NCBI RefSeq assembly: GCF_030704535.1
Contig: NC_081807.1
Location: 8,334,001 to 8,398,000, forward strand
Source: Vitis vinifera
Taxonomy: Eukaryota > Streptophyta > Magnoliopsida > Vitales > Vitaceae
DNA length: 64,000 bases
Direction of reading: 5' to 3'
Made by a program: the position numbers and the translations under genes
The notes under the pieces: model-generated
Told to the model about the DNA's origin: nothing
Seen by the model: the letters and a program-made list of their open reading frames with translations, nothing else
The model's database searches: none
Part shown: piece by piece, positions 1 to 12,300 of the stretch
Numbering within the stretch: the first letter of the stretch is position 1
Layout of the letters: the number at the start of each line of letters is the position of its first letter

Positions 1-869
1 TTATAAATATATGACTTTTTCGTAGGATTTGCGGGGAGAGTAAAAAAAATGAAAAAAGATAGGGTAGATAGAGTAGATTGGATAGAGAGATGTTGAGATA
101 TATTAATCTTTAATTTTCATGGATTTGGTGGAATTACGTAATTACATTGCATCACATAAATATTTTACTTTTTTTTTCTATTTGAATATTGCAATTTTTC
201 CAACAAAATGAAAATGAAATTCAACTTAGACTTATTTAGACTTTGCTCTTGGCCAAAGAACACATGCATAAATTTGAAATCTTTATACACACACCAAAAA
301 TTTACCTGCTAGCCTAGCTAAATGGTATGGGACAGAAGACAACAATCAGTATAGGAAAAACACACTGAAAGCCATGTCAATAGATCTTCAATCTTTCTTT
401 CTTGTTCTTCCATGTTAGAGATGACTGAATAATGGGAATATAAAATTACCAAATTATTTATACTAAAGTTTGATTAGTCCTTGCAAGTAACAGTTAAGTT
501 GGTTAACCTGTATGACAAGTGAAGAGTCTGTTGAACTAATCCAAGGATTTTGATGAGTTGGGAAATCTTATATCTTGTATAAAATTTAGAACTTCTATTG
601 AAAAGCTGCAGCATCCAAAGTACAGAGGGAGTTACAATAACTGATATGGTAATTTATCTACTTAGAATCTCCTCTTGGAAACAAAAACAGAAGAAAGATA
701 CAAACAGTATAATCCAATACTAATACAGCCATGGCCTGCTGACTACCAAAATCTACAAAATAAAATCAATTATGGCAGCTAAAACTGTAGTATACATATG
801 GATGACATGAACAGGATTGTGATGTACACATAGCTGAGGACTAATAGAAGATCAAAGTATGTGATGATT
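1..869. other. Intergenic, downstream of the PSK gene
   Basis: This AT-rich stretch lies beyond the stop codon of the minus-strand phytosulfokine gene and probably includes its 3' UTR. I see no open frame with recognisable protein content and no clear transposon end. Confidence 0.5.
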
Positions 870-1239
870 TCATGGATTCTTCTTCTGGGTGTAGATGTAA
901 TCTGTATGAGCTGCAAGTGTTCTCCTCATCAAACACTCTTCTTCCCCAACTCCTTCACAGCTCTCCTCCACCTCGACCGTCTTTGCTTCATCAACATCCT
1001 TCAATACATGAAATTAACAGAAATATGAGCAAAACCCAGAACTATTTTTTGAAGAGTCAGTGGTTGGAATTCATTTTTTATGTGAAAAATGATACAATTT
1101 GAGAAAATTAACATACCCCATGTTGGATTTTCATTGGAGTGACATCGGAGAATGAAGGGCCTGGGCGGGCGGCCTTGCAGGATAGAGTGAAGAAGAGGAG
1201 GGAGGCTATTATGAAGAGGGTGGTGAGCTTGGAGGACAT
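870..1239 (-). CDS. PSK: Phytosulfokine precursor (PSK), two exons
   Basis: The gene encodes a secreted preprotein of 83 aa from which the sulfated pentapeptide hormone phytosulfokine is cut; PSK acts outside the cell on LRR receptor kinases (family knowledge). Exon 1 is 1239-1117 and exon 2 is 998-870, separated by a 118-bp GT-AG phase-0 intron. Residues 1-23 form a typical signal peptide ([20 protein letters not shown], then CKA). The mature peptide YIYTQ sits at about residues 74-78, preceded by HTD, which supplies the acidic residue next to the first tyrosine needed for tyrosylprotein sulfotransferase. The upstream [20 protein letters not shown] block, with its two cysteines, is typical of the family. 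The start is the only Met that gives the signal peptide, and a TATA box lies 72 bp upstream. Nothing is broken. Which PSK paralogue it is cannot be told from the sequence. Confidence 0.95.
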
Positions 1240-1310
1240 TGTTCTTGCCTTTTAATGGAACTGTCAAGAGAGCAACAGGCACAGAGAGGAGGGACTCTCT
1301 GTGTAATGAA

Positions 1311-1316
1311 TTTATA
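1311..1316 (-). promoter_or_regulatory. TATA box of the PSK gene
   Basis: On the minus strand the sequence reads CTATAAATTC, 72 bp upstream of the PSK start codon. That is a normal plant spacing for a short 5' UTR. Confidence 0.6.
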
Positions 1317-2474
1317 GAGTATGCAAAGGTGGAAAGAGGCTCATATTGAAGAGTAAAATAAGATAGTCATTTATTTACTCTACAAAATGGAAAAATGTTA
1401 AAAGAAAAGAAAAAGGTAGAAGAATTGGCTATGGCTCCATTTGGTGAGATCTTGACAACTACAGGAGGTTCTAGAAGAGATTTGATTTGTATACATGTAC
1501 AGAGAAAGTCCAAACTAACCTAGCCTGGTACACATCTGGCAGCATTGGGAGGGTTTTGGTATTAGTCCTTTTTCTTAATTCAGTGTTCTCCTAATCTCAA
1601 ATTTTCATCCGAGAAGAGTCCAAGGTCCTTATCATGAACCCTAAATTCATTCTTTCTGTTGTTGATGCCCAATAAAATTTCAAAAGGAAAAAAAAAAAAA
1701 AAAAAAGATGAATATAATGAGGTCCATGATTGCCAAGAAACATAGCCTGAAATGTGATATGATGACCATTTTGGGCATGCTGATCAGACCATAGATGGAT
1801 TGAAAATGAGACACCAAGGGACCACTGCAGATATGATAGTCATGGTAGTAAATAGAGGCAATGACATTTGCTGGTCATGTAGAGGGAAATAGACAATTCT
1901 TCACTCATTGATTATGGTGGTGGGGTTGGGTGATTGCAAACCAGAGATAAAATGCTAAGAATCAAGGCCTGAAAGAAGCTTCTCTGGTCAGCTTTTGAAG
2001 CCTCAACTTTACGTCCACCGGCAATTCTCAACCATCCTCATGAGTTTCTTTTTTCAGTTAGGGGCAAGTGCATTCAATTTTTATTTATTTATTTATTTTT
2101 TGCAATATCTTATAAATGCAATTGGGTGTTTGTTGTTCGGTAAGGGCTCATCAATACCATCAAGTGCTTTCGAAAAGCAATTTTTAGTAACTGTTTTCTA
2201 AATAAGTTTTGAAAAGTAATTTTTGAAAATAATTTTTAAAAACTATTCTCTAATATTTTGTAAAAGAAAATTATGTAAGCATTTTTCTTACTCTCAATGT
2301 CCTGCTTCAATTAGAGTACTCTAAATTTCATATCATTCAATCTTTTGACACTAATAGGAGCAAATTCAAGATGGATAGTCGCTTTTACTGTGAAAATGTT
2401 TTGATCTGTTTTTGCATGTGCGAATTACTTTTCCATAGTGGCTCTACAAACTCTGCATTTTTGCTACTATTTGA

Positions 2475-2665
2475 TGAGCTCAGGGCTGAGTTTGTTTAAG
2501 AATCCTAAATATCTTTAACCTATTTTTATATTTTAAAAATAATTTTTACAAATAATTATGTTTTAAAAAAAACATCAAAAAAATAAATAAAAATAACCAA
2601 AAAATGTTCTTTAAAGATTTTTTTTTATTTTTAAGAATAGAAAATTATTTTTTATTTTCTAATAG
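2475..2665. repeat. AT-rich dispersed repeat, copy 1
   Basis: It carries blocks such as TTTTAAAAATAATTTTTA and runs of ATAAAAA that recur in similar order near 4430-4730, 25600-25870 and 39040-39260. This suggests a non-autonomous AT-rich MITE-like family. Ends and target duplications are not defined. Confidence 0.4.
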
Positions 2666-2674
2666 AAACATTAT

Positions 2675-2676
<2 letters not shown>

Positions 2677-2734
<58 letters not shown>
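2677..2734. repeat. (AT)n microsatellite
   Basis: An uninterrupted AT dinucleotide run of about 29 units. Confidence 0.95.
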
Positions 2735-2739
<5 letters not shown>

Positions 2740-3627
2740 GAATTTTCACTTGCTTCATGAATTAATAATAAATTAGTTTATGTATGATGAAAAAAAGTAT
2801 TTTTTTTATTTACATATTTGTCAAAATGTTAATAATAAAAGTGCTTAATAAAACTAAAAATATTTTTATTAGAATTATTCCAAAAAAGACTTCGAGCCCC
2901 ATGAATTGATGATAAATTAATTGATTGATACAAAAAGAAATCTTTTATAATTTGAAAGTGGGCTATCATCACAAAGAGGTGGAAGAAAGTCGAACGAAGT
3001 TTCTATGGAAATATAAAAGTGGATTTGGAAGTTTATTCACTTCTAGATGGTGGCATGGTACATATTCAATTGTATGAACAAATAAAATACCAAATTGGAT
3101 TTTTCTATGGTCTTCTAGAACCCATTGAAGAGAATTCATATGGTAGTTTGACCAAAATAAATTGATTGAATATTAATTCATGCCTAAAATCAACCATATT
3201 TTTAGCTTCCATAATAATTAATCAATTTACAATCCAATTAAGCTTTTATTTAATGAGATTCAAAGAATCTATACCTAACATACTCATGCATGTTCTTTCA
3301 TGAATAGCTAAATTGTAGCTTATAATTGAAACCTTATACCACCATAAACCCTTAAACTAGAGGTGGGTAATAATGTGTCTTAAATTATTTCAGACATCTT
3401 TGTCCATTTTTGGGATGATCAAGACATAATTTTCATCTATACACTTTAATCTAGAAAGATAAAATGTTTTCGACTCTATTTAAAAACATTTTTAATACAA
3501 AAAACATTTTTAAAAAATTAATGTATGATAAAATAAAATAAATTTGTTTAAAAAAAATTGAAAAATTACATCTAATAAACATTATGCTTGATTTGAAAAA
3601 AGGGTTTAGGGGTTAGATTGAAATTTA

Positions 3628-3828
3628 GGTGGTATTTGTTTTTTGGTTGAATAGAAAATATCGAAATATTTGGCTTTTTTTATTCAACTAAAAATACCTT
3701 AATGATATTAACCAATTTAACTAAATTGAATTTGTTATTAATAAATTTAACTTAATTATGTTGACTGATATTAACGAGTTACTTTTAACTGAATAGAAAA
3801 AGTCAAATATAAAAAAATAAACACCATC
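3628..3828. mobile_element. Tourist-like MITE (PIF/Harbinger type)
   Basis: The left end GGTGGTATTTGTTTTTTGG and the right end, read on the other strand as GATGGTGTTTATTTTTTT, form imperfect terminal inverted repeats around 201 bp with no coding capacity. The left flank is TTA; the right flank reads ATA, so the 3-bp target duplication has decayed or drifted. The ends match the MITE at 33962-34240. Confidence 0.6.
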
Positions 3829-6800
3829 ATATATTAAAATGCAAAAATAATCTTTGTAATTTATTAAAAAAAAAAAAAAAAGGAAAATGATTCATGAACT
3901 TGCCTAAGGTTCCAACTATCAAGACAGAACTATGATTAGAAATTCACTTTCATTTCCACCACTATCAAGACATGATCATGGATATCCCTTCATGCTCATC
4001 CAAATGATCATAATTACTAACCCTAATAAAAAGGAAAAAGAAAAGGGTGCTTGAAATCATCCTAGGCATTATAAAAGTGTGTCAGGGTTTCCAGAAGTGT
4101 AGAGTTGCAGACAAAGTATCAGCAATCAATGGATTACAAGGATAGATAGAAGTGCCAGGCTCGCTTCTCAACCTTTCAATAATAATGGAAATCGGAAAGA
4201 AAGAAAAGAGGACCACAGCCACAGGTTGTGGGTTGTTAAGGTAAGGCCATTACCTCACCACTTGCATCTTGCATCTACCCATTAAATTAAATTAATAAAA
4301 ATCCAAGTCATACACAATTAATGAAGTCCCCTCTTTTCACACAGGGCCACACGTTTTCTGTGGTCATCAGACATCATCCTCTCTCTCTCTCTCTCTCTCT
4401 TATTCTGATATATATATATAATGCCACAAACTACTTTTTTTTTTTTTTCCTAAAATCTTAATAATTAAATAAAATTTTATTATATTTTAAAAATAATTTT
4501 TATCTAATATTTTATTTTTAATCCTTCTTTACATTTGTATAATTATTTTTAAAAATAATTCTTAAAAAAATAAATAAAAACAAAAAAACAATTAAAATAT
4601 ATTATCTAAAAATATATTATTTTTTATTCTTAAGAATAAAAAATAAAAAATAGTTTTTAATTATCAAACGGTTTTCTAAAAAAAAAAAAAAATCGTTCTA
4701 AAAAATAATTTTCAAATAGACTTTATTGTGCAACCTTGAATATATGAGTTTAAATATATACAATTTACTCTATATGCTGAAAACTAATAAAGCCATTGAG
4801 ACAAGAATAATGCATATGTTTAGGATTCATTAGTGAGAAACAACAGAAAATTATTCCAAAAGGAAAAGAAAAAGTGAAGAAAAGTGAGAGGAAAAAAAAT
4901 GAAAAAGAAAGAAAGTTTCATCCCAATAATTTTTTTTCTACCCCTCTCCAATTTTCTCTCTTTTCATTAAAGATGGGGAATCTAAAAAAGTTATAAACTG
5001 CTAAATAATTTTTATTACATTTAATTTTTCTTTCTATTTCTATAAAGAATCCACCAAAACTTCATCAATTAAAAGCTTCAGGGATAAAATAAGTGTAGAC
5101 AAATTTCATGCCAGGTTGGGGGCCTCAGAGTGATATCTAAAGGATGCTTCCCTACCCTTGCATTCCATCTCTCTATTGAGGATCTGCAGGGAGATTTCCA
5201 ACTTCTCTTTGATTTTTTGTTTAAACTAGATTGGAAAGGGACTACCAAAATAAGCATCATACCCAGTTCAAGAAACTCCAAAAACAAGCTCAAAATTGAT
5301 ATCGTAAACTAAAATGTATAGGAATATCAACACTAAATAAGCTCAGGGAGTGCCAGTGCCTTCAATACATCTTTTTCTTTTCCTCTCTTTTTAACAAGGG
5401 TAGAAGAATTGGAAGTTTGTGACTCACCTTGGTCCTCCATAGAAGGTCAGAGTGAATCTTTTCATAAACTATTGTTAGACCTGAAAATTCCTGCAAAACT
5501 TGGAAACATTGGGTGAAAAAAGCATGGTTCTATATATAGGCCAAATTATCGTATGGAATAAAGAGTCAATTTTGGCAAGGTCAGCCAGGATCATAATAGA
5601 CTGGTAATAAGCAACAATGCACCATGTCTTCCATGAAAATTACACCATGGGGTTCACAGTTAAATCCAATAACCCTTTCTTTCAATGATCAATCAATCCA
5701 TCCCCACCTCTCAAAATAAACAAATAAAGAGACCCAAGAACTTCAGGAACCAGGAACCAAAACACTCATAAACTGAAAATTGTCACCTATAAACTCAACC
5801 TAATCTTGGAAAAGAAATTAAGTCCAATCATGAGGGCTGGCTTAAGGCCATAGGCCTTAGGAACTGAAGCAACCCACATATCACAGGATAGTGTATTAAA
5901 ACCCATGATGTGCAGCCCACCAGGGGCACCATTTGTCAACTGGCTCATGTCTACCTATCAAACCAAATCAGCATCAATGAAAGAATATACTCTTCTCAAG
6001 GTCTCGTATGGCCTTTTTTTTCCCTTCAAAAGTATTGAGAAGAATTCAATAGCGAGACGCAATAGATACTTATGAGCGTTCTAATTTAAGGGCTCTCCCT
6101 TCATCTTCCATTTCACCCTGAAAATGAGGTCTCATTGCTCCACACCTACCTTACCCAAAGAAACAAGACACCCTTATCAGAACCCAACCACATGCATGAA
6201 CCCCCAATAACATGTCTTGTTAACAACAAGAGTTCAACTATATTACATTAGCGTCCTAAAAGGAGGGACACGGAAGAGTAATTTAGGGTCAAATAATACA
6301 TACCCATATAGATGCTTGTAGTTGTTTGGAAATAAAATATTCGATCACATGCATACTTCTCAAAAAAAAAAAAAAAAATCATATACATATAGAAGAATTC
6401 ACAAGGGTACAATAAAGCCAACATCCATGCAGATACATGACATTCAATTTGCCTCCACTCAATAGAAGACAACTGAAGTTACTCTTCAATACAAGACAAA
6501 ACTGGAGGGCTTGGGACCACTTCTTTCAGGATGTAATCTGGTTACTAATGATAAGGCTGTTTTAGGCACATTAGAATCTATGCAATATTCTAATGAATAT
6601 TTTTTTTGTGCACATCAGGATCCAGGCAATCTTGCAATAAATGAAAATTTTGGCCTCTCTCTCTCACTTTCTCTTAATTCTTCAGTCTTCTCTATTGGCT
6701 TCTCCTCCCTCTCAGCTCAATCTGACAGACATGCTCGATACAGTTACAATTATTGCTCCGGCACCTCATCTCCACTTCAGCCTACTGCTTAACTTGCACC

Positions 6801-6850
6801 TTACATTTTCATTCTCTTCCACTCTAAACCCCTAAACTTTTGCAGACCTA
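3829..6850. other. Intergenic spacer upstream of the DUF4378 gene
   Basis: No gene is supported. There is a (CT)n run at 4379-4400, a short (TA)n run just after it, an AT-rich dispersed repeat at about 4430-4730, and pyrimidine-rich DNA (CTCTCTCTCACTTTCTC, near 6656-6680) that looks like promoter or 5' leader of the gene starting at 6851. A TTTTGCAG acceptor-like signal at about 6838-6845 would fit a leader intron ending just before the ATG. Confidence 0.45.
4430..4730. repeat. AT-rich dispersed repeat, copy 2
   Basis: This is related by its A/T block order to 2475-2665 and 25600-25870. It contains TTTTAAAAATAATTTTTATC and a TATCAAACGG-type tail. It is non-coding. Confidence 0.4.
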
Positions 6851-8174
6851 ATGGCTTCATCATCTAGACCAGCAAAGAAGCTAAAAGAACTTCTCCAAGA
6901 ACAACAAGAGCCTTTTATGCTGACAACTTACCTTTCAGAGAGAAGGTACACAAGGAGCAGCTTGAATTCGGATACGAGAAATGGTTGCAGCCCCAATAAT
7001 TCAGCTAAGAACTTGAAGAGATCGACAATTGGTTCTGAATTGAGCACTAAAAGAGAAAGGATAGCAAATGGTTCAAGAGTCCTGAGATCAGTTCTTACCA
7101 AGCTTGTTTCCAACAATGAATGCTGGAAAATTTCAACTTATAATGTTTCTGAGATCCGGAAAGATATGACTCCAGACAACTCCTCTCCCAAGATCAATAT
7201 CATGCACAATCACCTGTTTTTCAAAGAAAATCGTGGCTCAAGTTCTTCGACAAGTACTTTCCAGACCTTTGAACCTTTTGATATGGGAGGACCAGAGGTA
7301 AGAGAACTTCCATCATTTTCCCTCTGATAATGCACTACATACGAAGATGACAAAGGCACAGGTTCCAAATTTTATTCTAGTGGATAAAAACAAAATTCAC
7401 CCTTTTATTTTCTTCTCATTTTCTTTGCATTTCAATTTTCTTTTCTCATCCATATATTAAGCTCAGTTATTCATGAAGAGAACAGGCTGCTACAGATACA
7501 AACCTTCAGTGGTCATTCATGGATGACAGGCAACTCAGCCCAGTATCGGTGCTAGAAACATTACCATCAAACCAAGGTTCTGGAGTTTATAAAATTGAAT
7601 AAATGTGCATTTCTTGATTACCAAGAATATCTCAGTGACAATCCCCTTTTTTGATGAAACAGCCCAACACTTCTTCATTGCAAGACAAGAAGAAATCCTT
7701 TCAACTTCCAGCTTTAATTTGCAGAAAAGAACTACAGAAAACTCCACAGCCTCAGCTTTTCCATGGGAATTACTAATCCAGAGTCATCCTGGCATTGCAA
7801 AACTAGAGGAGATATTTGGGTTTGCAGGTTCTTCTCAGTGCCTTAAAACTAAAAGAATCATGCAGCACACCAAGCAGGTTTCATTCGACTGTGAAAAGGA
7901 AGCCATAGAAATCCATGGAAAGAAGAGTAATGTGCAGAAGAACGAAGAATTCCCAGGGGACGAAGAGCCTTCTAAAAATATTTGTGAGCATATCTGCTAC
8001 TGGGAGAAGCAATGTGGAGATGTTACAAGCATAACCAAACTGATAAATTCAGACTCTTCTACCACAAAACAAGAATGGAGTGATTCCCAGCCACTGACCA
8101 TAGAGATTGGGATAGAGATAGCTGATGCTATCATGGATCATATTGTCACAGACATTATCAACTTTTTCTTGTAG
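6851..8174 (+). CDS. DUF4378 / TRM-like protein, three exons
   Basis: The predicted 341-aa plant protein resembles DUF4378 proteins of the TON1-recruiting-motif (TRM) superfamily, some of which act at cortical microtubules (family knowledge; not testable here). Exons are 6851-7297, 7510-7576 and 7663-8174; the frame closes exactly, with phase-0 and phase-1 GT-AG introns. The N-terminus has SSRPAKKLKELLQEQQEPF followed by a YLSERRY block, and exon 2 encodes DRQLSPVSVLE, a motif I associate with this family. Exon 3 carries SAFPWELL, a KTKRIMQHTKQVSFDCEKEA helix, and the C-terminal IGIEIADAIMDHIVTDI segment typical of the DUF4378 end. The protein is shorter than many relatives. Without the 86-bp second intron the frame would stop at 7600, so that intron is needed. 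The exact subfamily (perhaps near Arabidopsis At5g03670) is from memory. Confidence 0.75.
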
Positions 8175-8721
8175 CAGATCAATTTTCCCCTCTCTCTACA
8201 TAGTTATATGGAATCTGTTTATTAGTTCAAGCTCTTACACTTAACTACAGATCAAACATTGTAAGGGGCTGGAAGACAAGGAGGCATGTTCAAAGACGCT
8301 TATCATAAGAACATTTCTGATTCTGTACTTAAGAAACTTGAGGTGTAGATGATGTAGTTTTCAATGAGCAGAAATGACGGCATATAATGATGAGTGTGAT
8401 GATGGTGGGAGTTGTGATAGTGCCTTATGAAAGAAGGGTTCAAGAAGAACAGTAACATAGCAATGATAGGAAGCAAAATAGGAAGCAATTTTTGGGATCA
8501 TTTCTTTGATTTTTTGAGAAAAGATTTGGGCCCCCAGAATGCCATTTTCGATCATGATCTCAGTTTGCCTGCTAATCCTCTAGATCTTGTAGAGCTAATG
8601 CCATGTGCAGATGATTACAAGTTGTGCATTAATTTTGATATTAGCTCAACATGACCAAAGCAAACTGAAAATGCAATAGAAAATCTTTGAAACTCCTTCA
8701 AGGCCCTCAAAACCCACCCTT
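8175..8721. other. 3' flank of the DUF4378 gene
   Basis: This probably holds the 3' UTR and spacer. A 75-codon open frame (8427-8654) is present but has no recognised domain, and nothing else supports it as a gene. Confidence 0.4.
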
Positions 8722-9372
8722 GGGGTGTGTTTGGTTTGCATGTATCTTAATTAGGGAATAAGTATCTTATTCTCAAGTATAAGGTTCCTATATTTGGGTA
8801 TCACGCAACTATGAAGGTTTTAATTTCCTTTGAAGCTTGGATATGAGAGCAATCAAAAGTGAAAGAATCTCATACCCAAAATAAAAGGAAATCGGACAGC
8901 TGATCCTAATTTCCTGTTATTTATAACTAAATCTAATTTTGTAAATATTATTTCAAGGTTGTTAAATAATGTTGTAGTAATCTTCAAATCTTAAGATTAC
9001 CAAACATTAGAATGAAAATAAAACTTGATGGCAATCTCAAATTTTTAACTTTAACTAAATATTAGAATGAGGTCTCATATCCATTACATTCTGGGAATTC
9101 ATTTTTTGGAAATATGATTTCCATTCCTGTGTTTTAAGTTTTGGCAAACCAAACCTGTAGAATGATGTCTTATATCTGTTACATTCTGAGATGTCAATTT
9201 TGAAATATGATTTCCATTTCCAGGTTTAGATGTTGATGAACAAAACACCTCCTCAACAAATGAAATTGTAGAATGTAATAAACACAAGATCTAATTCTAA
9301 TGTTTGGTTAAGGTAAGAAAGTTGAGATTTTTGTCAAGGTTTATTCTCATTCTAATGTTTGGTTACCTTAGT
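8722..9372. mobile_element. Cluster of MITE-like inverted and direct repeats
   Basis: One pair of inverted ends is GTGTTTGGTTTGC (about 8728) and GGCAAACCAAAC (about 9143). A second, better fold-back pairs 8991-9050 (ACCAAACATTAGAATGAAAA) with 9310-9372 (CATTCTAATGTTTGGTTACC on the plus strand). Inside, a unit of about 95 bp beginning TAGAATGAGGTCTCATATC is directly duplicated (about 9062-9155 and 9158-9250). It is non-coding, probably nested or rearranged MITEs; clean target duplications were not found. Confidence 0.5.
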
Positions 9373-12300
9373 AGTTGCTTAGGAATTGTTAAAATTTACA
9401 TAATGGTTCATTTAAATGATATTTATAAAATCAGATGTATTTAATAAATAAAGAAGAGAATAAAAATAGCTTGTCCACTTTCTTTTATTTTCTCCCCTAG
9501 GAAGATACCATGTCTTAAATGGGAAAGAGATCTTCTGAGTTTTGAAGGGATATCATATACAAGGAATCGACATTTCCAAAAGTAACCTCAAAATTTTCAT
9601 TTCTAGGAATACTCATTAAGGTTGTGTTTTATAAAAAATTGTGTGGTAAAAGGTTCAAGGGAAGGGGGAAAAAAAAGTTTCAAGTTTGATCCAGTAAGTT
9701 ATTACCCTTTATTTCCAACTTTTCTCACTTAAAGAAGAAGAAGAAGAAGAAGAAGAAGAAGAAAGAAAGGAAAAAAGAGAAAATGACAAGTTTCAAAATA
9801 TATAAAATTTTTCTTAATTTTCATTGTATTATCTTTTTATTTCTATTTCACAGCCTAACAAAAGACATTGATAAAAATGGCAATTTTTATCATGGCTTTA
9901 GATAAGGATGACAAGGACTCACCAATAGTCCTCACAGATTTGATTGACAATAAGGCACAAATAGTTGGATAGATCACATTTCATACCATATGTTGAACCA
10001 AAAATACATAAATATAGAAGCAAAAGAAATGCACCAGCTAGCACACTACTTACCATGTCAGATGATCAGAGAATATCTTTACTAATTAATGTCACCTTAA
10101 CTCCTAATCGACAAGTAAATAATAATATTTGAAAGTTTAAGTGAGCAAAGATACTAACTTAATCCATACACTTACAGCATTTGACGCAGTCGAACTTGAA
10201 GACAGTGTTTTAAAAGCCAGCCTCCCCATCAAACCTGAAACCAGGTCACAAATCAAGAACAGGTCAATCTGATGACCTAATTGGATATGTGTGATGTGCA
10301 ATGAGTATTTCTTATGTATTAAGTTTTTTAAATATTGTATGATAGTTATTTTTACTATAATTACATCTTCAAGGCTTCTCAGCAAACTGGTAGTTCCAAA
10401 ACATATAAATTCGGAGTGACAGAACAAGACATTTAAACAGAAAACCATTACAAAGCTAGAAAGGTCCACCAAACTTATCAATATGTTTTCATTTCATTTG
10501 GCCAGCTGTCAAGAGGAAAGGAAACAACAAGGAGATTTTTTATGCCAAATCTTTTGCAAAGAACCTTTACTTAACAAATAGGCAAGTAACTAATCTGAAC
10601 AAGACTCAATCTTATATTTTAAACTCAAAAAGCTGAATGATCAGATAACCGATGCTTGTTTGCCTTCAACTGGCACAAGAGCAATTGCCATTCAGAAAGA
10701 AATCAAAGCAACACTCTTCATGTCACGAGTTTAAACCCATACAACTAAAAGAAGTGGAATCTTACCACTGCCTAAAAATGGAAAATCACGAGCGTGAGTA
10801 ACCTAATCAAATGTGTTTACTCAATATCTTCAGGAATTACAAAAGCTGCAATGAGGCCTGGTAAGAGCTTCCACAGCTGTTTGGATAAATTTGTTACAAG
10901 AACTTAAAATGGAAGTCATGAGAATGTTGCTTGTTGTAGAAGCACTATTTTTGGCTTATTTAGGAAACTATTCCATATTTAATGAAATTTTTATAGTATC
11001 AATATTGCCTTTTGAAAATTATGGCTTTGGTTTCGGCTTCAACTTCTAGCTAAAGCCAAAGACAAAAAGCAATCCCAAGTGGGGCCTGAAACAAGTACTA
11101 TGTCATGATTTTTACCCTTCACACTAACTAGTTAGTAGGTTGGCGATTTTAGGAGAAAAATTGAGTCAATTGTATTATATCAAAGAAACCTTTACACGAC
11201 TATATATAAAGATTACAAAACTAATTAAAATAGGAAACTAACTCTTCCTAAAAACAAATTCCTCTATCAGTGGGATTCTGGAATTCCCCAACTGTTATGC
11301 CATAATTCTAGGAATGTCTACATGTTTTCCAACATAGGTTATTACCAAAAAAAGAAGACTGAAACAAGCTCTACGTAACCATTTTCCCAATCAGTTGGAA
11401 CAACATTAGCCCCAATTGAGTGACAAAAAGAACGAGGGAAAGGAAAGGGGAATGCCGAAAATTACCTAATAATGGATTTCTATTTCAATTTATTTGCAAC
11501 AATTTTCTTCTCAATGTACTTTATGGGATTGAAACAAAGCCATAGGCTAGGTTGAAATTTCATTATTTATTAAGTACCAATACAAGGTGCAAAATTATCC
11601 TATAAATGGAGAAAATAGAAGAAAATGAACCATGAGCATGTGTGACACTAAAAAAATGGAAATACCATTTGATGAAATCCTAAATATCCCAGAAACAGGT
11701 GATGGCCAGACGCATCTAAAATGCAACTAGCAACAAAACAGATTCAACTTGAATTCCATTAAACATTTGAATTTCAGTTGTAATGGCCAAAAGTTCCAAT
11801 ATCCTCATATAATAAAGGGAAAATTACACAACCTAAAATTTGAATTTTACAAGGGAAATAAACAAGGAAATACATTTCATCAGCCCAAAAAGATCATCCA
11901 AAACTATCTTGCTAACATTTGATTTATTTGTGCTTCAAAACCATATTCAGATAGACAAATACCTCCAATGACTTCTTCCAATCTTCATGGCTTGGTAAAT
12001 TTTAGACACAGCCAGCCAGGCCTTCAAATTCTAACAATCAGAACGACAGACTGTATTCATTTTCTCTTGCCAACAATAAGCAGTCTCTTGCTTTTTGACA
12101 ATATGCCTCTTCACCATGAAAATACCCTTGTCTGCTATGGGACACTTTCAGCCTGTGATTGTGGGGGCTATCATGCTATTTCTCCAGGTAAAAAAGTGAT
12201 ACGAGAAATACACCACGCTGGACAATCAAACAGCTGCAAGCAAGAAAGAGACAAGCAATCAGGAGTAGATATTGGGAGAATTAAGCCATGTGCTTATGAG

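Larger units (their letters stand above)
1317..3627. other. Intergenic spacer upstream of PSK
   Basis: No coding region is supported. The stretch holds a poly-A run near 1688-1706, an AT-rich dispersed repeat near 2475-2665 and a long (AT)n microsatellite. The first few hundred bases are presumably the PSK promoter. Confidence 0.5.

Noticed and set aside
872..1282. Overlapping open frames at 872-1102 (+) and 1001-1282 (-)
   Set aside because: They are shadows of the spliced minus-strand PSK gene; the minus one reads through the intron in the wrong frame.
5078..5312. Opposed open frames of 71 and 60 codons
   Set aside because: No domain, no splice context and no codon pattern; chance frames.
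8427..8654. 75-codon frame downstream of the DUF4378 gene
   Set aside because: No recognised family. It lies in the probable 3' UTR or spacer, and an equally long frame runs on the other strand.
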